NCBI RefSeq assembly: GCF_007655135.1
Contig: NC_045134.1
Span: forward strand, 26,312,568 to 26,376,567
Origin: Punica granatum
Taxonomy: Eukaryota > Streptophyta > Magnoliopsida > Myrtales > Lythraceae
Length of the DNA stretch: 64,000 nt
Direction of reading: 5' to 3'
Shown: one piece after another, positions 25,291 through 37,875 of the stretch
Position numbering within the stretch: position 1 is the first letter of the stretch
Layout: every line of letters starts with the position of its first letter
Position numbers and translations under genes: made by a program
The notes under the pieces: model-generated
Told to the model about the DNA's origin: nothing
Database searches by the model: none
What the model saw: the letters and a program-made list of their open reading frames with translations, nothing else

Positions 25291-26837
25291 TATATATATA
25301 TATATATATATATATATCCAAACTATATTAATAAGAAAAAAATTGTTCAAATTGCGACATCGATGTCTCCTACAATTTTAAAAATCATAATCTAGTTAAT
25401 AGATCAAATATTTCACATATACATATGTCTCCTTTTAGTATATTTTGTGAATGCCAAAGCGGATATGGGTTGTAAACTTGTAATAAGGATGCTAAAAATC
25501 AAGCATATATACACAATGAGGGAACGAATGGCAATTGAAGATGGATATTCCGGTTATAATTTTTTAGATGATATCATCTTATAAATGACGATATTCTCTA
25601 TACAACCTATAAACAGTAATAAATATAAATAAACATCATGTATTGATATTTTTGTACTTGATCTGATGAGAGTGTGAGTAATAGATTTTATTATAATGGA
25701 GAAGGCACTATTGTAGTTTTCTGTTCGCATTCCCAAAAGCCCAAGAGTCAAGAACCACAATCAATTAATTGAGAAGCATATGTGATCGCTGACCCATAAT
25801 CCTTATATTGGTCATACGTACACATATACACACATATATATCTATCAATTTGATTCTGATACGTTAAAAAGGTTTTTATACAGCTAAATAAATTTTTTGT
25901 TTTTTATTCGAATGTAATAATTTGCATTGCCTAGTTAGATATAAATTTTCTTAATTTTATTGCGCCCCGCCGACTTGTCTTGGATACCAAGAGAGACGAA
26001 TACTCATAATTGATTTTTACTTGAAACTAATGGTTCGTATGCACTTGGCAGATTTACTCACAAACAATTTATTTTATATATTTATGAAAAAATTGAGCAG
26101 TAGCCGAAGATATTATATTGTTCGTTATTTTCTTTTATTTACTTTTTTTTTTCATTTATGTGTTTCTATAAACGTTTATTAAATAACTACCAAGGACGTC
26201 GGTGTTCACCCTAATATCTGAAAATTTAATGACTTACATGACAACAATATAAACTTTGGAAATTCAAAAATGTTTATATTCTGTCCAAACAAGTTATTAT
26301 ATATTTATATTATTATAAAGGAGAAGAATTTTTTTTGTGTAGTTTTTAATCTTACGAAATATTCATTCTATATAAGTTTTAATTTATAAGAGCCATTAGA
26401 TCAAGGAAATGATTGTGATTTTAACAAAATAACTATCCGCTTCCCTCCTTGGTTCCCTCCATTTTACTACTAATATTCTCTCTCTTTCTGTCTCGTTTAG
26501 TACATGAGAACGAAATGGAATGGAACGAAAATCTCACCATTGTAATAAACCAGTGCTTATGCAGTGACACTTTCATGAATTAAAATGATCATTTCATTCG
26601 GAAAGAATTTTCCTTCCGACTTGATGGAATAACCATTCCTTCATTCCATTATTTCTATTAAATTTTATATGAATCATATATTTTCTTTTAATTTTATAAA
26701 TCTAAGAATATAATATATATATATATATATAATATGATATCTTAAAATTAAGTTCTTCCAAGTAAATACACTCCAAATTCTCTAGTTCAACCTAGAAATC
26801 ACTATTATTCTCTCAATATAATCACATTTCACTAATT
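25291..26837. other. AT-rich spacer
   Basis: No gene recognised. A possible small inverted-repeat element lies at about 26505-26665, with GGAATGGAAC on one side and CATTCCTTCATTCCATT on the other. Confidence 0.35.
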
Positions 26838-27190
26838 AATCAATTTTAGTTGCTAAAATCACTTTTAACGACTAAAATATTTTTCAATTAAATATATATT
26901 TAGTTATCATGTCCTTTAGTTATTGAGTTCTAGCAACTAATGTGCAACTAAGTTTTTTTAGTTGTTATAGGCTATAGAAACTACATTTTACCTCTTAGTA
27001 TATTGAAAAATGTAATTGTTAAAGAATTCATTTAGCAATTAATAAACTCTTTAACAACTAAAATTTTAGTTGTTAAAGAACAAAATATAGTTGTTAAAGT
27101 TTATACTAACTAAAATAGTTTGGTTGCAATATATTTTAGTTGTTGAATGCGACTTTTAACAACTAAAATTGATCATTTAGTTGCTAATAA
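26838..27190. mobile_element. Foldback/MITE-like palindromic element
   Basis: The left end ATCAATTTTAGTTGCTAAAA and the right end (reverse complement ATCAATTTTAGTTGTTAAAA) match over ~40 bp. The interior repeats TTTTAGTTGTTAAAG and its complement CTTTAACAACTAAAA many times, so the whole segment can fold on itself. No coding content. The class is unknown. Confidence 0.55.
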
Positions 27191-28091
27191 ACTACTTTGT
27201 TGTACTGCATGTACCAAACAGGGCTTTCTTCTTCTTCTTCTTTCGAAAAAAATGTTTTATATATTATAAAATTGAAGTGATTCAAGTAGTTCGATAACTC
27301 ATCGCCTTAAGCAAAGGTCTTGAGTTCAAATTTTGTAAATGGAGAAAATCCAAAATTAGAAAAGTTTCATCTCTCATTGAACCGACTTATTTTAAACTTG
27401 AATTAATTGGGTCCACTGAACTTCTGTGCACAATATATATATTTTGTAACATTTACCGCAATTTATTAAAATACTTATTAACTTCATTTTCTCTTCCATT
27501 TTTTTAACTGATTAACTTGATATATTAATTTGGGATATTAACTCAATAAACTATGAACCTAATTACGATTAGAATAGTTATTAATTATCCCTTTCATCAT
27601 CGTTAATCGTTATATATTATTCCATCTCAATAATATAAAAGTTGAGTTATTATGCGTACGAGTCGGGATATATTTTCCATTTTAGGGTACAAAGAAGCAC
27701 ATCATGATCGACGTGGAATATCTAAATAAATACGTATAAGCCATATACATACATGTATGTCCTAACCAACCCCAAATATTCCATGAGAATTTACAGATAG
27801 AGCCCTATTCCATCCTTTTGTGATTCCCAAATTTTATGTGAGATTAAACCTAGGTGAAATTCTCATTAAGCCTAACCATTTTTCAGTCCATGTTCCATTT
27901 TTTACTCAAGTTATTTCCTGGCGTCGTTCGGAACAGACCAAGAACAACCCCACCAAGACAATAACCAACCTAAATATTCCATGAGAATTTACATAACAAA
28001 AATAAGTGATTAATGGTCACTGTTAGTTGCAGGGAAGTTTCAGGAAAAAATCTAGAATTCTTCTTTCTTTGCTGTGATTTAGTCGATCTAG

Positions 28092-28740
28092 TTGGCAAGA
28101 AATGAGGCGATCTTCGGGAGCAAAGTCTTTTCTTTTGTTGATTTGACTGAAGTCGTATTCCTTCGATTGTCAACTTGGATGAAGGCAATATGTGAAGACT
28201 CTTCATACTTCATATTCCGCTCTTCTGATAGTATTCATAAATGGATAAATTCGAGAAGATCCAGACCAGCTTTCTCTTGGTCAGTTCCTCCTTTGGGGTG
28301 GCTGAAATGGAACATGGATGACTCTTCACTAGGGAAGCCAAGACGCTCAGGAATTGGAGGTGTTCTTCGCAATTCAGCTGGGAACTTTATTTGCATCTTT
28401 ACTGCTCCATCTAGTGTCACTTAATCCAATCTTGTTGAGTTGCTTGCAATAAGAAAAGCTCTCCAACAAATTGCTTGCAATTCAGCTTATTTTGGCTCAT
28501 CTCTTATTATTGAATATGATTTTCTGAATATAATTGGGTGGATTAACAATAGCATTGGCTTTCCTTGAAAGTACAAGGAAATATTCACAGACATCCATCT
28601 CTTTGCTTTGCACTTCAGCTCCATCAGGTACCATTAGCTCCCAGAAAAAAGAATTTAACCGCTGATTGCCTTGCCAAATCTGCAATCAACAGAGACCAAG
28701 AATTCATAGCTTGGATCTAGTTTTTTTTTTTTAAAAAATA
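28092..28740 (+). pseudogene. Degenerate LINE retrotransposon RNase H remnant
   Basis: The plus-strand translation reads RNEAIFGSK, then VFLRLSTWMKAI, then VPPLGWLKWNMDDSSLGKP and GIGGVLRNSAGNFI. This is the order seen at the 3' end of plant LINE-1 polyproteins: an IWxxRN-type segment, then the plant RNase H-like domain (usually KWNVDGSS, GGVLRD). The frame stops at 28424, and matching pieces continue with further stops (NLVELLAIRKALQQIA). A T-rich then A-rich tract ends it near 28723-28740. The first catalytic Asp of the RNase H appears as MDD in place of VDG. Clearly inactive and truncated at its 5' side. Confidence 0.7.
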
Positions 28741-29716
28741 TATATATATTTCCTCTGTCTTTTCCTTCTCTATTCTGTTATGCTCTTCTTCATGTGAGGT
28801 TTTCTTCTTTTCTCCTCTTTTGTAATCTCTTAAGAACTCTTTGATCTCCATGTGACATTGTTTCTTTATTAATGAAATTCATGTGAGTTATAAAAAAGAA
28901 AAACTGTGCAACATAGTCGAGCAATTAACGGCAATAATGCAGTGACTTAGAACTAAACTTTTAATCAAAGATGCCCCTAACATGAAACAGTGGTATAATA
29001 ATATTTGTGTTTTCGGGGTGAGCAAAGTACTGGTGGACCAAGGCCTGAAGGAGACCATTGCCTAATATTAACATAGAGGGGACTTTATAGCTTGGCTACT
29101 CCAATCTACAGTTCCAGTCAATTAAGTTTTACATTACAAAAGTTTGAGTTATCGAATTAAAATCTTTACCCGGTCGAGCTGGAATCGGTTGGTCTACTTA
29201 GCCAAAGCACATCCCCTCAATCTGAAAGTAAGATATTCTGCATCAATTTTCGTTTAATGGAATCTCCTATGCTCTTAAATGAATTTCCTCCCCCCTCTTA
29301 CGAAGAATGTCTATGGGCCTCACTTAATCTAAGCTGCTGAACAAATACTAGAAAAATTATGTAATTAATTAATTAGCTAGATCTGCCAGCCTTTGCGGCC
29401 ATTGGACGAGGTACAAGCACGTGCATCATGAAAGCATTTAATAATTAATCGTCCGATCAGATATTTATTCCCCTGATTAATCATAATCATAATTATAATA
29501 AATATAATAATTCGATTCATACGTGTCTTTGCAGAGGATCCTAAGCTGACCAAGAAATTATTTAGTCTTCTCCACGCTTTTGTTGCCATAATAAAATGAT
29601 TTTCAGAGACTCGCCACATGGCTCAATTAGGTCATTAGACGTGTTAGGGGGCAGTTCTGTAAATTATAAAAGTTTGGGCTGTCATCGTTATATTAATAAA
29701 ATCCCAGAAAAACAGC
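28741..29716. other. Spacer, no gene seen
   Basis: AT-rich non-coding sequence. The part near 28741-28890 may be the tail of the LINE remnant. Confidence 0.35.
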
Positions 29717-30447
29717 GTTGTTTCTGACACAACGGGCAGATTCAGATTCTGAGCCTGTGAATAGACATAATCTGGGCATAACTGTATATGCGCAGCATGA
29801 CTCAGATTCTATGACTGACTAACTTGTAGAATCTAAGTAGTGATGACGTCGTGTCCAAATCATAACTGCTTCAAAATCTAGGCAGTCACAATGTTGTCTC
29901 TAAATCATGACTGTTGGGTGGTTATAGATCGAGAAGATAAAGCTTATCCAAGATGGATTGGGTCAAAGCTATGAATAATTATCACGTGGGGATAAGATGA
30001 TGGTTAAAAGCAGTTGGATAACAAGAAGCCCACGTTCTCCATATCAAAGAGGAGATTTTATAACCGTCAAGGGGGGAGGAAAATCTATAAATACCAGAAA
30101 ATCTCACAAGATCAATACATAATTCATTCAACAGACAGAATCTCTACAGATTTCTCAGCTCAAACGAGCTTTCATTCTGAGCTTGTAGTCGTAAGGCGAT
30201 CCCCTTAACGATTCAAGTTCATAAGTCTGTGGCGGCAAGATTACATCATCAGTGGTGGCAAGATTACATCCTCAACAACAAGGTCACGACTCCATCGGCT
30301 TGTTGACAAAACTTCTCGCTCCCATTTGCTCAGACTGTCTCAACGTGATTGTATTCCTTCTACTTCGTCTACAGGCGACCTCTTATATGAATTCAGAGCC
30401 TAAACTACATGCCTCGATGAAAAACAGAGTAGGTCATCCTCTATAAT
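29717..30447 (+). mobile_element. LTR-like segment
   Basis: Features resembling an isolated LTR: CTATAAATACC (a TATA-like box) near 30087, then ACAAGATCAATACATAATTC and an AC/TC-rich leader. Upstream are imperfect repeats (GTCGTGTCCAAATCATAACTG and a related GTTGTCTCTAAATCATGACTG). No retrotransposon coding region adjoins it. The exact ends and a target duplication were not found, so the borders are approximate. Confidence 0.35.
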
Positions 30448-30943
30448 TTTGGTTTGAGTTGTTTATTTCTATCTCGTTGGATTGCAACCATCATTATATA
30501 TATCTTGTTAATTTGATTAAGTATCTTTCCTCATTGATTGTCTATTTTCATTTAGCTAATCTCTTTAATATATATAATCCTTCTATGGAAGGCATTACCA
30601 AAAGAATTCACTTATGATTTAAAGGGAAAAGAGGTTTTTCAGTTTTCTCTCTTTACAGAGAGATTATAAACCGCATTTCTCCCGGCATCAAAATATGACA
30701 ACGGCTTCTATGAAATGTGATTGCGTGTATATGTGGTGTTAATGGGCCAACTAAGTTCTGAATGCGTTTCTCCTCCCTCTTGATGAAGATTTCAGATCGG
30801 GATTGTCAGTAAATATAAATAGAAAATTGCATAATTATAAGTAAAAGACAAATCGATAAATTTTCCCAGCGTTGATTGAGTCCTCCAAATGATCGTGGTC
30901 GACAGAGTGAATAGGACTATTATATAAAATAAAGTAAAGGTAG

Positions 30944-30974
<31 letters not shown>

Positions 30975-31343
30975 TATGAGTTAATCTCTGTCGATCCGTC
31001 AAATACCAGCCGGATAGGAGTTTTATCGCGATCTCACATCACGAAAATATCTAATAATATATTAACATGATAGAAAGACTGATCACTGATCAGATTACAT
31101 TACTGCAAAATCAATTCGAATATCTTTGGATATTATAGAGTGAGCCCTAGTTAATCAGAATTCTGGATATACATGAATAATATTCTATGCATATAAAGTT
31201 ATGGTTCAGAGTGACTTGAATTTGGTGAGCCTGTCCAATATATATTTTATGATTCAATAAAAACTATACAAAAGAAATATGTGGTAGAAGCAGGACGAGT
31301 GTTTGGTCCATCAACTTAGAGAGGAAAAGAGAGAATTTGAGAA

Positions 31344-31500
31344 AGGGGGTGTAGTGTAGTGGATAACACCCTCGCTTGGTAACTTAGAGGTTTCAAGTTT
31401 CATTCTCATCAATGAGACTATATGTGTCCATTTATTTAGATTTCCTTTCTATTTCCTTGTATTAGGTCATGAGCCTCCTATTATAACTGAAAAAAAGAGA
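31344..31500 (+). mobile_element. SINE-like, tRNA-derived segment
   Basis: The head GGGGGTGTAGTGTAGTGGAT resembles an RNA polymerase III A box and GAGGTTTCAAGTTTC resembles a B box ~35 bp later. A short body and an A-rich tail (GAAAAAAAGAGAGAG) follow. No full tRNA cloverleaf can be drawn. Confidence 0.4.
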
Positions 31501-32470
31501 GAGAAGAATTCGTTTATATAATATTTGTTAGGGTTTTTAACCTTCTACTTGCATCTTATATGAAGATAAAGGATCCTCCTTTACTTGGCCCTAACGGTTC
31601 CTTTTTATTTTCGGTATGTAATTTCGTATTCAGGAACTCAATAAGTCCCAACTAATTCAGTTTGTGTCGGGTTGGTTTATTAAGAAATAAAATTCTCTCA
31701 ATTAAGGATTTTATTCAATTCACAAAAATCAAATCCGATACCTTATTTAAGGGGATCAATAAGCGCCGAACTGAGTTAGTAACGGTGTTTTTTCTTTTCT
31801 TTTCTTTAAATGTGGACATATAAAAATCAATGTTTGCCATGAGACCATGTGTATGTGTATTGATAGTTAGATAGCTATAAATAGGATCTCATCATGTCGA
31901 AATTTCATTTCTATTTCCTTGTACTATGTCATGAACCTCCTGTTATAACTGAAAAAAGAAAAAAGAAAAAAGAAAAAAAGAGGGAACAATTCGTTTATAT
32001 AATCTTTGTTAGGGTTTTTAACCTTCTACTTGCATCTTATATGAAGATAAAAGGATCCTCCTTTACCCGCGGATCAATATCGTGTACAACGTGCCCTGAA
32101 TCTTCTTTTACTTCCATTAGTCATATATATAATATGTGATTGGCCCTAACGGTTCCATTTTATTTTCGGTATGTAATTTTATATTCGAGAACCCAATAAG
32201 TCCCAACTAATTTAGTTTGCGTCGGGTCGATTTATTAAGAAATAAAATTATCTCAATTAAGGATTTTATTTAATTCACAAAAATCAAATCCGATACCTTG
32301 TTTAAGGGGATCAACAAGCGCCGAACTAAATTGGTAATGGTATTTTTTCTTTTTCTTGTTTTTTTTTTCTTTTTTTTATATGGACATATAAAAATTAATG
32401 TTTGCCATGAGACCATGTGTATATGTATTGATAGTTAGATAGCTATAAATAGGATCTCATCATGTCGACC
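31446..32470. repeat. Tandem duplication of ~460 bp
   Basis: Unit 1 is about 31446-31907 and unit 2 about 31908-32470. Shared phrases are TTTCTATTTCCTTGTA, GTTAGGGTTTTTAACC, GGATCCTCCTTTAC, GCCCTAACGGTTCC and ATAGGATCTCATCATGTCGA. Unit 2 carries ~80 bp (near 32067-32146) absent from unit 1. The block TTATTAAGAAATAAAATT... is also related to sequence near 33880-33960, so it belongs to a dispersed family. No coding content. Confidence 0.85.
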
Positions 32471-34160
32471 CAGGGCAAATTTTTTAATTAAAAAAAGACG
32501 TGTATCACCTATTGGTCTCTTGGAAGATTCCTAGAAATCCTTGGATTTGATTCCATATATAATGTTACCAATGCCTTTCCAGTTTCCACTCCTAAAACGG
32601 CATCAGACTTTTTAGAATTAGAAAGTGATGTATATATACACTTTTGTTCTGACTAAAACACGTCTGGATCTGCTATGAACCTAAAATATATTAACTACAA
32701 GCACAACCGGGTCCACCCTTCACAGAACGATCAGAAGGTAACTTCAAATTTTCGCATGCTAATTGTTCCGATTATATATTAAACGGTTAGCTTCCTTGCG
32801 ATTTTTATCACCTTGTTTTGAATTGCATCCCGGTTTCGAACTCTTGTTTAAATTAATTGATTGCGGGAGTGGATCGTGCATGACATTGGGATATGTCAAC
32901 GTGGTATATCGAGTACGAACTTCTCATTTCAAGTTGGGACCCTGAGGTGGCCACATGTAGCTAGTGCAGGCGTTGACCGGTCAAGACATGCGGGTGTCAC
33001 TTACTACGCAGTTTGCCCTTCGCAGAGGAGAATATATATATAGTACGACTGTCTTGAGACACTATTGTGTAATACATATACACGTAGAGATTTTTCTTAT
33101 ATAATATATATTAATATTAATAAAAACTGAGGTAATCGTTGGAGAACTGAAAAAGAATCATAAAACACAATTTTTTTTTTTGTAATTTGATAAAATTATT
33201 ATATAAAAATAATATAAATTGGGAAAACTATGACTAAAAAACAAATGGTGGAGTGTGATGTTGGAACTAAGAACACAACATGGACTTGCGTGTTGAGACT
33301 GACACCAACAGAGGCCTCTTTGCTGTCACAGCGCCTACTCCTCCTCCTCCTCTCTCTACCTTTAAGCCCCACTTGAGAGGAAATTTGCACCCCAAGAAAC
33401 GATCGATATAGTATACGACCATATGCTTGGCCTTTACATAGTTTGCGGGGGGAGATGTTGTAACCTCGATTAACCACTTTTGCTTTATGACCGATATCAT
33501 TGTTTCGGTCCTCTAATATGAACAGTTTTTTACAAGAAACGTCTCAACTGATAAGATGAACAAAATGATATATAAGTAATTGGAGAGTGTTACACAATCA
33601 AGAAGATTACAATATATAAGAAACCAATAATATAGCGTAAAACCGGTACATGTGATCATGACAAAAGGCTCTCTAGAGATTGGAATATTAACACATGAAA
33701 TTGAAGAAGAGACAAGTATAAGGTGATATCTCTCTTGGAAATTTCATACCCCATCTCTCTCTCTTGGTGGCATTTGGCATTCTCTTTTTACACCAGGGGA
33801 GCCCTTTTTTTTTTCGATGTACATCATGATATTTGAAGATCCAACAGATTTCGTCTGATTCAGTACGAGTTAGACTAGTTCATTAAGAAAATAAAATTTT
33901 TTCAATATGAATTTTCTCCATTTACAAAATTCAAATAAAAATATTATTTAGAGAAAATAAACGCCAAATCGCTTGAATTAATTCACGTTAACAAAGGCAA
34001 GCCGTATTTAAATCCAAGCTTTAGCCCACAACTCTATCCCATGAAAATTGTGATCTCTCTCTCTCTCTCTTCCCCCATTCCCCAATACCCCCACTACTTC
34101 GTGGTTCTCCACAGTTAAGCTTTGCTTTCCACATTTCGGAACCAAACTTTGGTCTCCCTT
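32471..34160. other. Spacer upstream of PRE copy 2
   Basis: No gene recognised. The short open frames at 32763-33043 and 33199-33500 lack family features. A CT run lies near 34053-34069. The part nearest 34160 is probably promoter. Confidence 0.4.
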
Positions 34161-34164
34161 TCTC

Positions 34165-34172
34165 TATATATA
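34165..34172 (+). promoter_or_regulatory. Candidate TATA box of PRE copy 2
   Basis: TATATATA preceded by TCTC and followed by CGCGCACACAC, 178-185 bp before the start codon. It fits a leader of about 150 bp. Motif and position only. Confidence 0.5.
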
Positions 34173-34349
34173 CGCGCACACACATATATATAAAGCTTGT
34201 GTCCTATCGCTTCAAGCATTCAATCAAAACCTCGCGCTGGTTTAGTTCTTTCCTGATACACTGATATACACATATATTCACCATCGTCGGTGACGGTATA
34301 GAGCAGTTTCATTAAGGAGCTGTCAGTCGTGGTATAATATATCACCATC

Positions 34350-35058
34350 ATGTCGAGCAGGAGATCTAGATCAAGGCAGTCAGCAAGCTCAGGGATCAGT
34401 GATGATCAGATCATCGAGCTCGTCTCCCGCCTCCAACAGCTCCTTCCCGAACTCCGCCACAGGCGATCTGATAAGGTATGTGCTTATATTAGACATCTCT
34501 CACTTCGGATGTCTCATCTCCCCGGTCTGTTATGAGTTTTGCAGAGATCGGCGTTCCAGAACAAATCGAAGAAAGCCTTTCGAGTTGAGCCACTAGCTAG
34601 GGTTTCTGCTAGCTTATAGATATGAAGGAAATAAGTGCATAATTTAATGTAATGAATGGGGGATTTTCCAAAAGAACCAATATATATTTAGTCATCCGAT
34701 GTTGACGAACCTGTTCCCAATTACCGATTACGCACCTAAATAAAAAACCCAAAAAAATTCTGGAACTCTAGCGAAAAATTCCGGGTTTTTTACTATTGAA
34801 AGTAATAATATTAATAATAGTAGATTAACTCGGAAAGGAAGTATGCAGATGTCCAGCTAGTTCATCGTTGATTATATATTAATTAATGATTGATCGTATT
34901 CTCCCTGACAGGTTTCAGCAAGCAAGGTGTTGCAAGAGACGTGCAACTACATCAGGAGCTTGCACCGAGAGGTGGACGATCTCAGCGAACGGCTCTCTGA
35001 GCTGCTCGCAACGAGCGACACTGCCCAGGCTGCGATTATCAGAAACTTGCTGATGTAA
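34350..35058 (+). CDS. PRE-type atypical HLH protein (copy 2)
   Basis: Two exons, 34350-34475 and 34912-35058, with a GT-AG intron of 436 bp, give 90 residues. Exon 1 encodes [20 protein letters not shown], then helix 1 [15 protein letters not shown] and RHRRSDK. Exon 2 encodes [32 protein letters not shown] and a short tail. It lacks a basic region. It is closer to the canonical Arabidopsis PRE sequence ([16 protein letters not shown]) than copy 1 and is probably the more conserved paralogue. Same role as copy 1: a small nuclear HLH that promotes elongation by sequestering inhibitory bHLH factors. It lies 20 kb away in the opposite orientation. No lesions are seen. Confidence 0.94.
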
Positions 35059-37632
35059 TGGAAATTAGCTAGAGAAGAGCCATAAGGTTGTATTAGTAAA
35101 CTAGCTAGCTAAGAACTGTTTCCTTGTATGGCAAGATTAGATCCTTATTTTGATGTATCATGCATTAGCTATCATGCTCTTGGTGATGTCGTCTCTCTTT
35201 GTCGGGACTAATCTTTCTAGGGGTTTTCATTTTTCGGTGCTTGCTAGCTAGCCTAGAAATATTGAAATGGGTAATTGCAGCTCAGTGAAGTTCTCGATTA
35301 TCCTTTTGCAGACGTTCGTTTTGTGGTGAAACATGAAAATTTTGTAATAAAATTTGACTTCCATTACTGTCGCAGCTCTTCGATCGGTAATTTCTGGCGC
35401 ATTTGTTAGCTTGCTAGTGTATAATTTCTCTCCTTATACCACTTCGAAGCCGAGCGTGTAAATATATTCATATCCCAGGCATCAACTACAGCTACGACAA
35501 CATGTGTGCGATATGTAAACACGGATATACGAAGCATTCGAGAAATATATATATAAACTGACAGGAAATATTAATGAGCTTTTACTAGCAAAATTCTAAC
35601 CATATGCATGCAACATACTGGAGAACATACTGGCATCTATTATTCGTACATTTTGGAGATCATCCTGATTTAATTCGATCGACTCCTCATGTCTTTTTGC
35701 GATTAGATCAGTCCAACCAACACTTAATCATCGACTTTTCCTAGTGTTAGTTATTACCATCTGATTGTGAAGTGCTTTAACCGATAAAGATGGAACGAGT
35801 TCAACAGAAACAAGGCTTAGCTTTATACGCAAAAGCTTTTCGAAAGAACCAAAGGAGCTAGAGCTAGAGGGGGCATGGCCCCGGGTTTTAATTTCCCCTT
35901 GTGCGTTGGGGAGGGGGACTAGGAAGTATGGGGAAAACTAATTTGCGTTAACTTTCATCCCTGCTTTTGTAAGGAAGTATGGGGGATATCCAAACCTTTT
36001 TGTTTTTCATATCTCTCGATCTACATCACTCGATATACGAAATTCAATGAGCCCAACTATTAATTTAGGGTAAAGTCTGGTCTTAACTCATTTAAGATCA
36101 AAACTCTTACAAGCATCACCATACACGTCGTCATAGCATATGAAAATGCTTTTTGACATATTCTCAGACCATTCAACGCGTCTCGATAGGTCACTTTTGT
36201 TGTATTGTCTCCTAATCATGATTTTCTTCATTTATAAAAGTCGAACACTAAATCAAAAAGAAATAGTGTCAGATCACTTGGACTTATTCATAAAATTTTT
36301 TTTTTTCCCGTTGCCCTCATCTCACGCGCTCACAAAATCACCCTACAATATCTTCGAGCTCTCGAATTCCGCATAGTGTGATAAATGCAGCCTTTGACTT
36401 TTACTTTCATTCCCCGCACGAATACGAGCCCTATACACTAAACTATTATAATACGTGACGCTATACACACACACACACACACACATATATATTTGTATAT
36501 TGAGTAACGTAGCAGAAACTTCGTTCAGCTGATAGTAATAACAGCTGCACTTTTGTGCATCTTCATAAAACTTGGTTTATTGGGGGTGAATTTTGTTCAA
36601 GAGTAAGCAACTCATTAATTCATAACACATTATATATACTCAGCAGCTTGTATATATATATTCTACTTGAGTTGTGCCAGGGAAGGGTCGGTCAGGCACG
36701 AAAAGGCTCATAATTAATATCCTCATAACCGACGAGAGAAAAGAGCGTTCATCAACTTGAATATGTCATGTAACCCAAAAGGGAAAAATGAAGTTACCCT
36801 TTTCTGAAGGGTAGCCAGCTGGTTCATTGGACGATGCCCTTTTCTCTAGGTAATGTCTATGGCTATGCATTAACCTGTTCGCCCGAAAATGTTGTTCTTT
36901 ATTTATTTTGGATGTAATGATCAAGGACATATGAACTTCCTGAGCCGGTGGTCCATGTGTACCGTCTAATTGAATTGCCTTAAAACGTCAGGTTCCTACG
37001 AAATGGATTTATATTGCGTCATGGTTTGGATTATTATGGATATAACCACTTATACATGTTCGAACCAACAGTTTTCATATATCTAACCTAATACATATGG
37101 AGATATATAGTTTGGGCTATTATGGGAAAAGGAGTAAGGAGAACTTGAAAACTGTCCCATTTTTTTTTCCTTTTTCGGTCCTTGTCAGGTGCAAAAAACT
37201 GAAGAAAGGAAAGCTACAAAATTACTGCTTACCAAAAAAAAAAACAAGATACAAAATTACATAGTTTTTTTAAAAAAAAAAATTTAACCACTCTTTATCT
37301 ATCTAATAACTTATTTTGTAATTTTTCAATTTTCATTTCATTCATGCTAACCCTCTTGAACGCACTGCGTGTATGTGAAAATTAGTTAGGTAAGCAATAC
37401 ATATAAGGTGGCAGTTTTTATCGATTTTATAGGATGTTTTCATTTTTAGTATATATACTTTTAAAATTCCTTAACCGGGAAGAATTAACTGGAGCATGGT
37501 TATATACTAAGGTAAAACTGTTGAAAAATTAAGGCAGTTAAAAAATGAACTTTTATTTTAATAGTATATAATTAGATAATCGAATGAATTCATAAGGACT
37601 AAAAACTATCAAAACCCAATACTTTACAAACT
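35059..37632. other. Spacer 3' of PRE copy 2
   Basis: The first ~300 bp are likely its 3' untranslated region. A CA repeat lies at 36466-36485 and several TA runs occur. No gene is recognised. Confidence 0.4.
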
Positions 37633-37635
37633 TTA

Positions 37636-37875
37636 CGGCTTGTTTGGTTTTAAAGTGCGATTTTAAAATAACACTTTAACTTAATTCTACCAACAACAAA
37701 ACAAAATAACTTATACAAAGTCAAAGGGTGAGCCCCATTTATACTTTTTTTTCCACAACAAAACAAAATAACTCATACAAAGTCAAAAGGTGAGTCACAT
37801 ATATAACTATTTATACCATTCTTTTTTAAAATCAAAATTTAATTTTAAAATCCTACTTTGAAACCAAACGCAACA
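37636..37875. mobile_element. MITE (Tourist/PIF-Harbinger-like)
   Basis: The ends GTTTGGTTTTAAAGTGCGAT and, read backwards from the right, GTTTGGTTTCAAAGTAGGAT pair over ~28 bp. TTA flanks both sides (37633-37635 and 37876-37878), fitting the 3-bp target duplication of PIF/Harbinger elements. Inside, a ~64-bp segment (ACAACAAAACAAAATAACT...) is tandemly repeated. There is no transposase. Confidence 0.6.

Noticed and set aside
31344..31415. A functional tRNA gene
   Set aside because: A and B boxes are recognisable, but no acceptor stem or anticodon arm can be drawn. A SINE head fits better.
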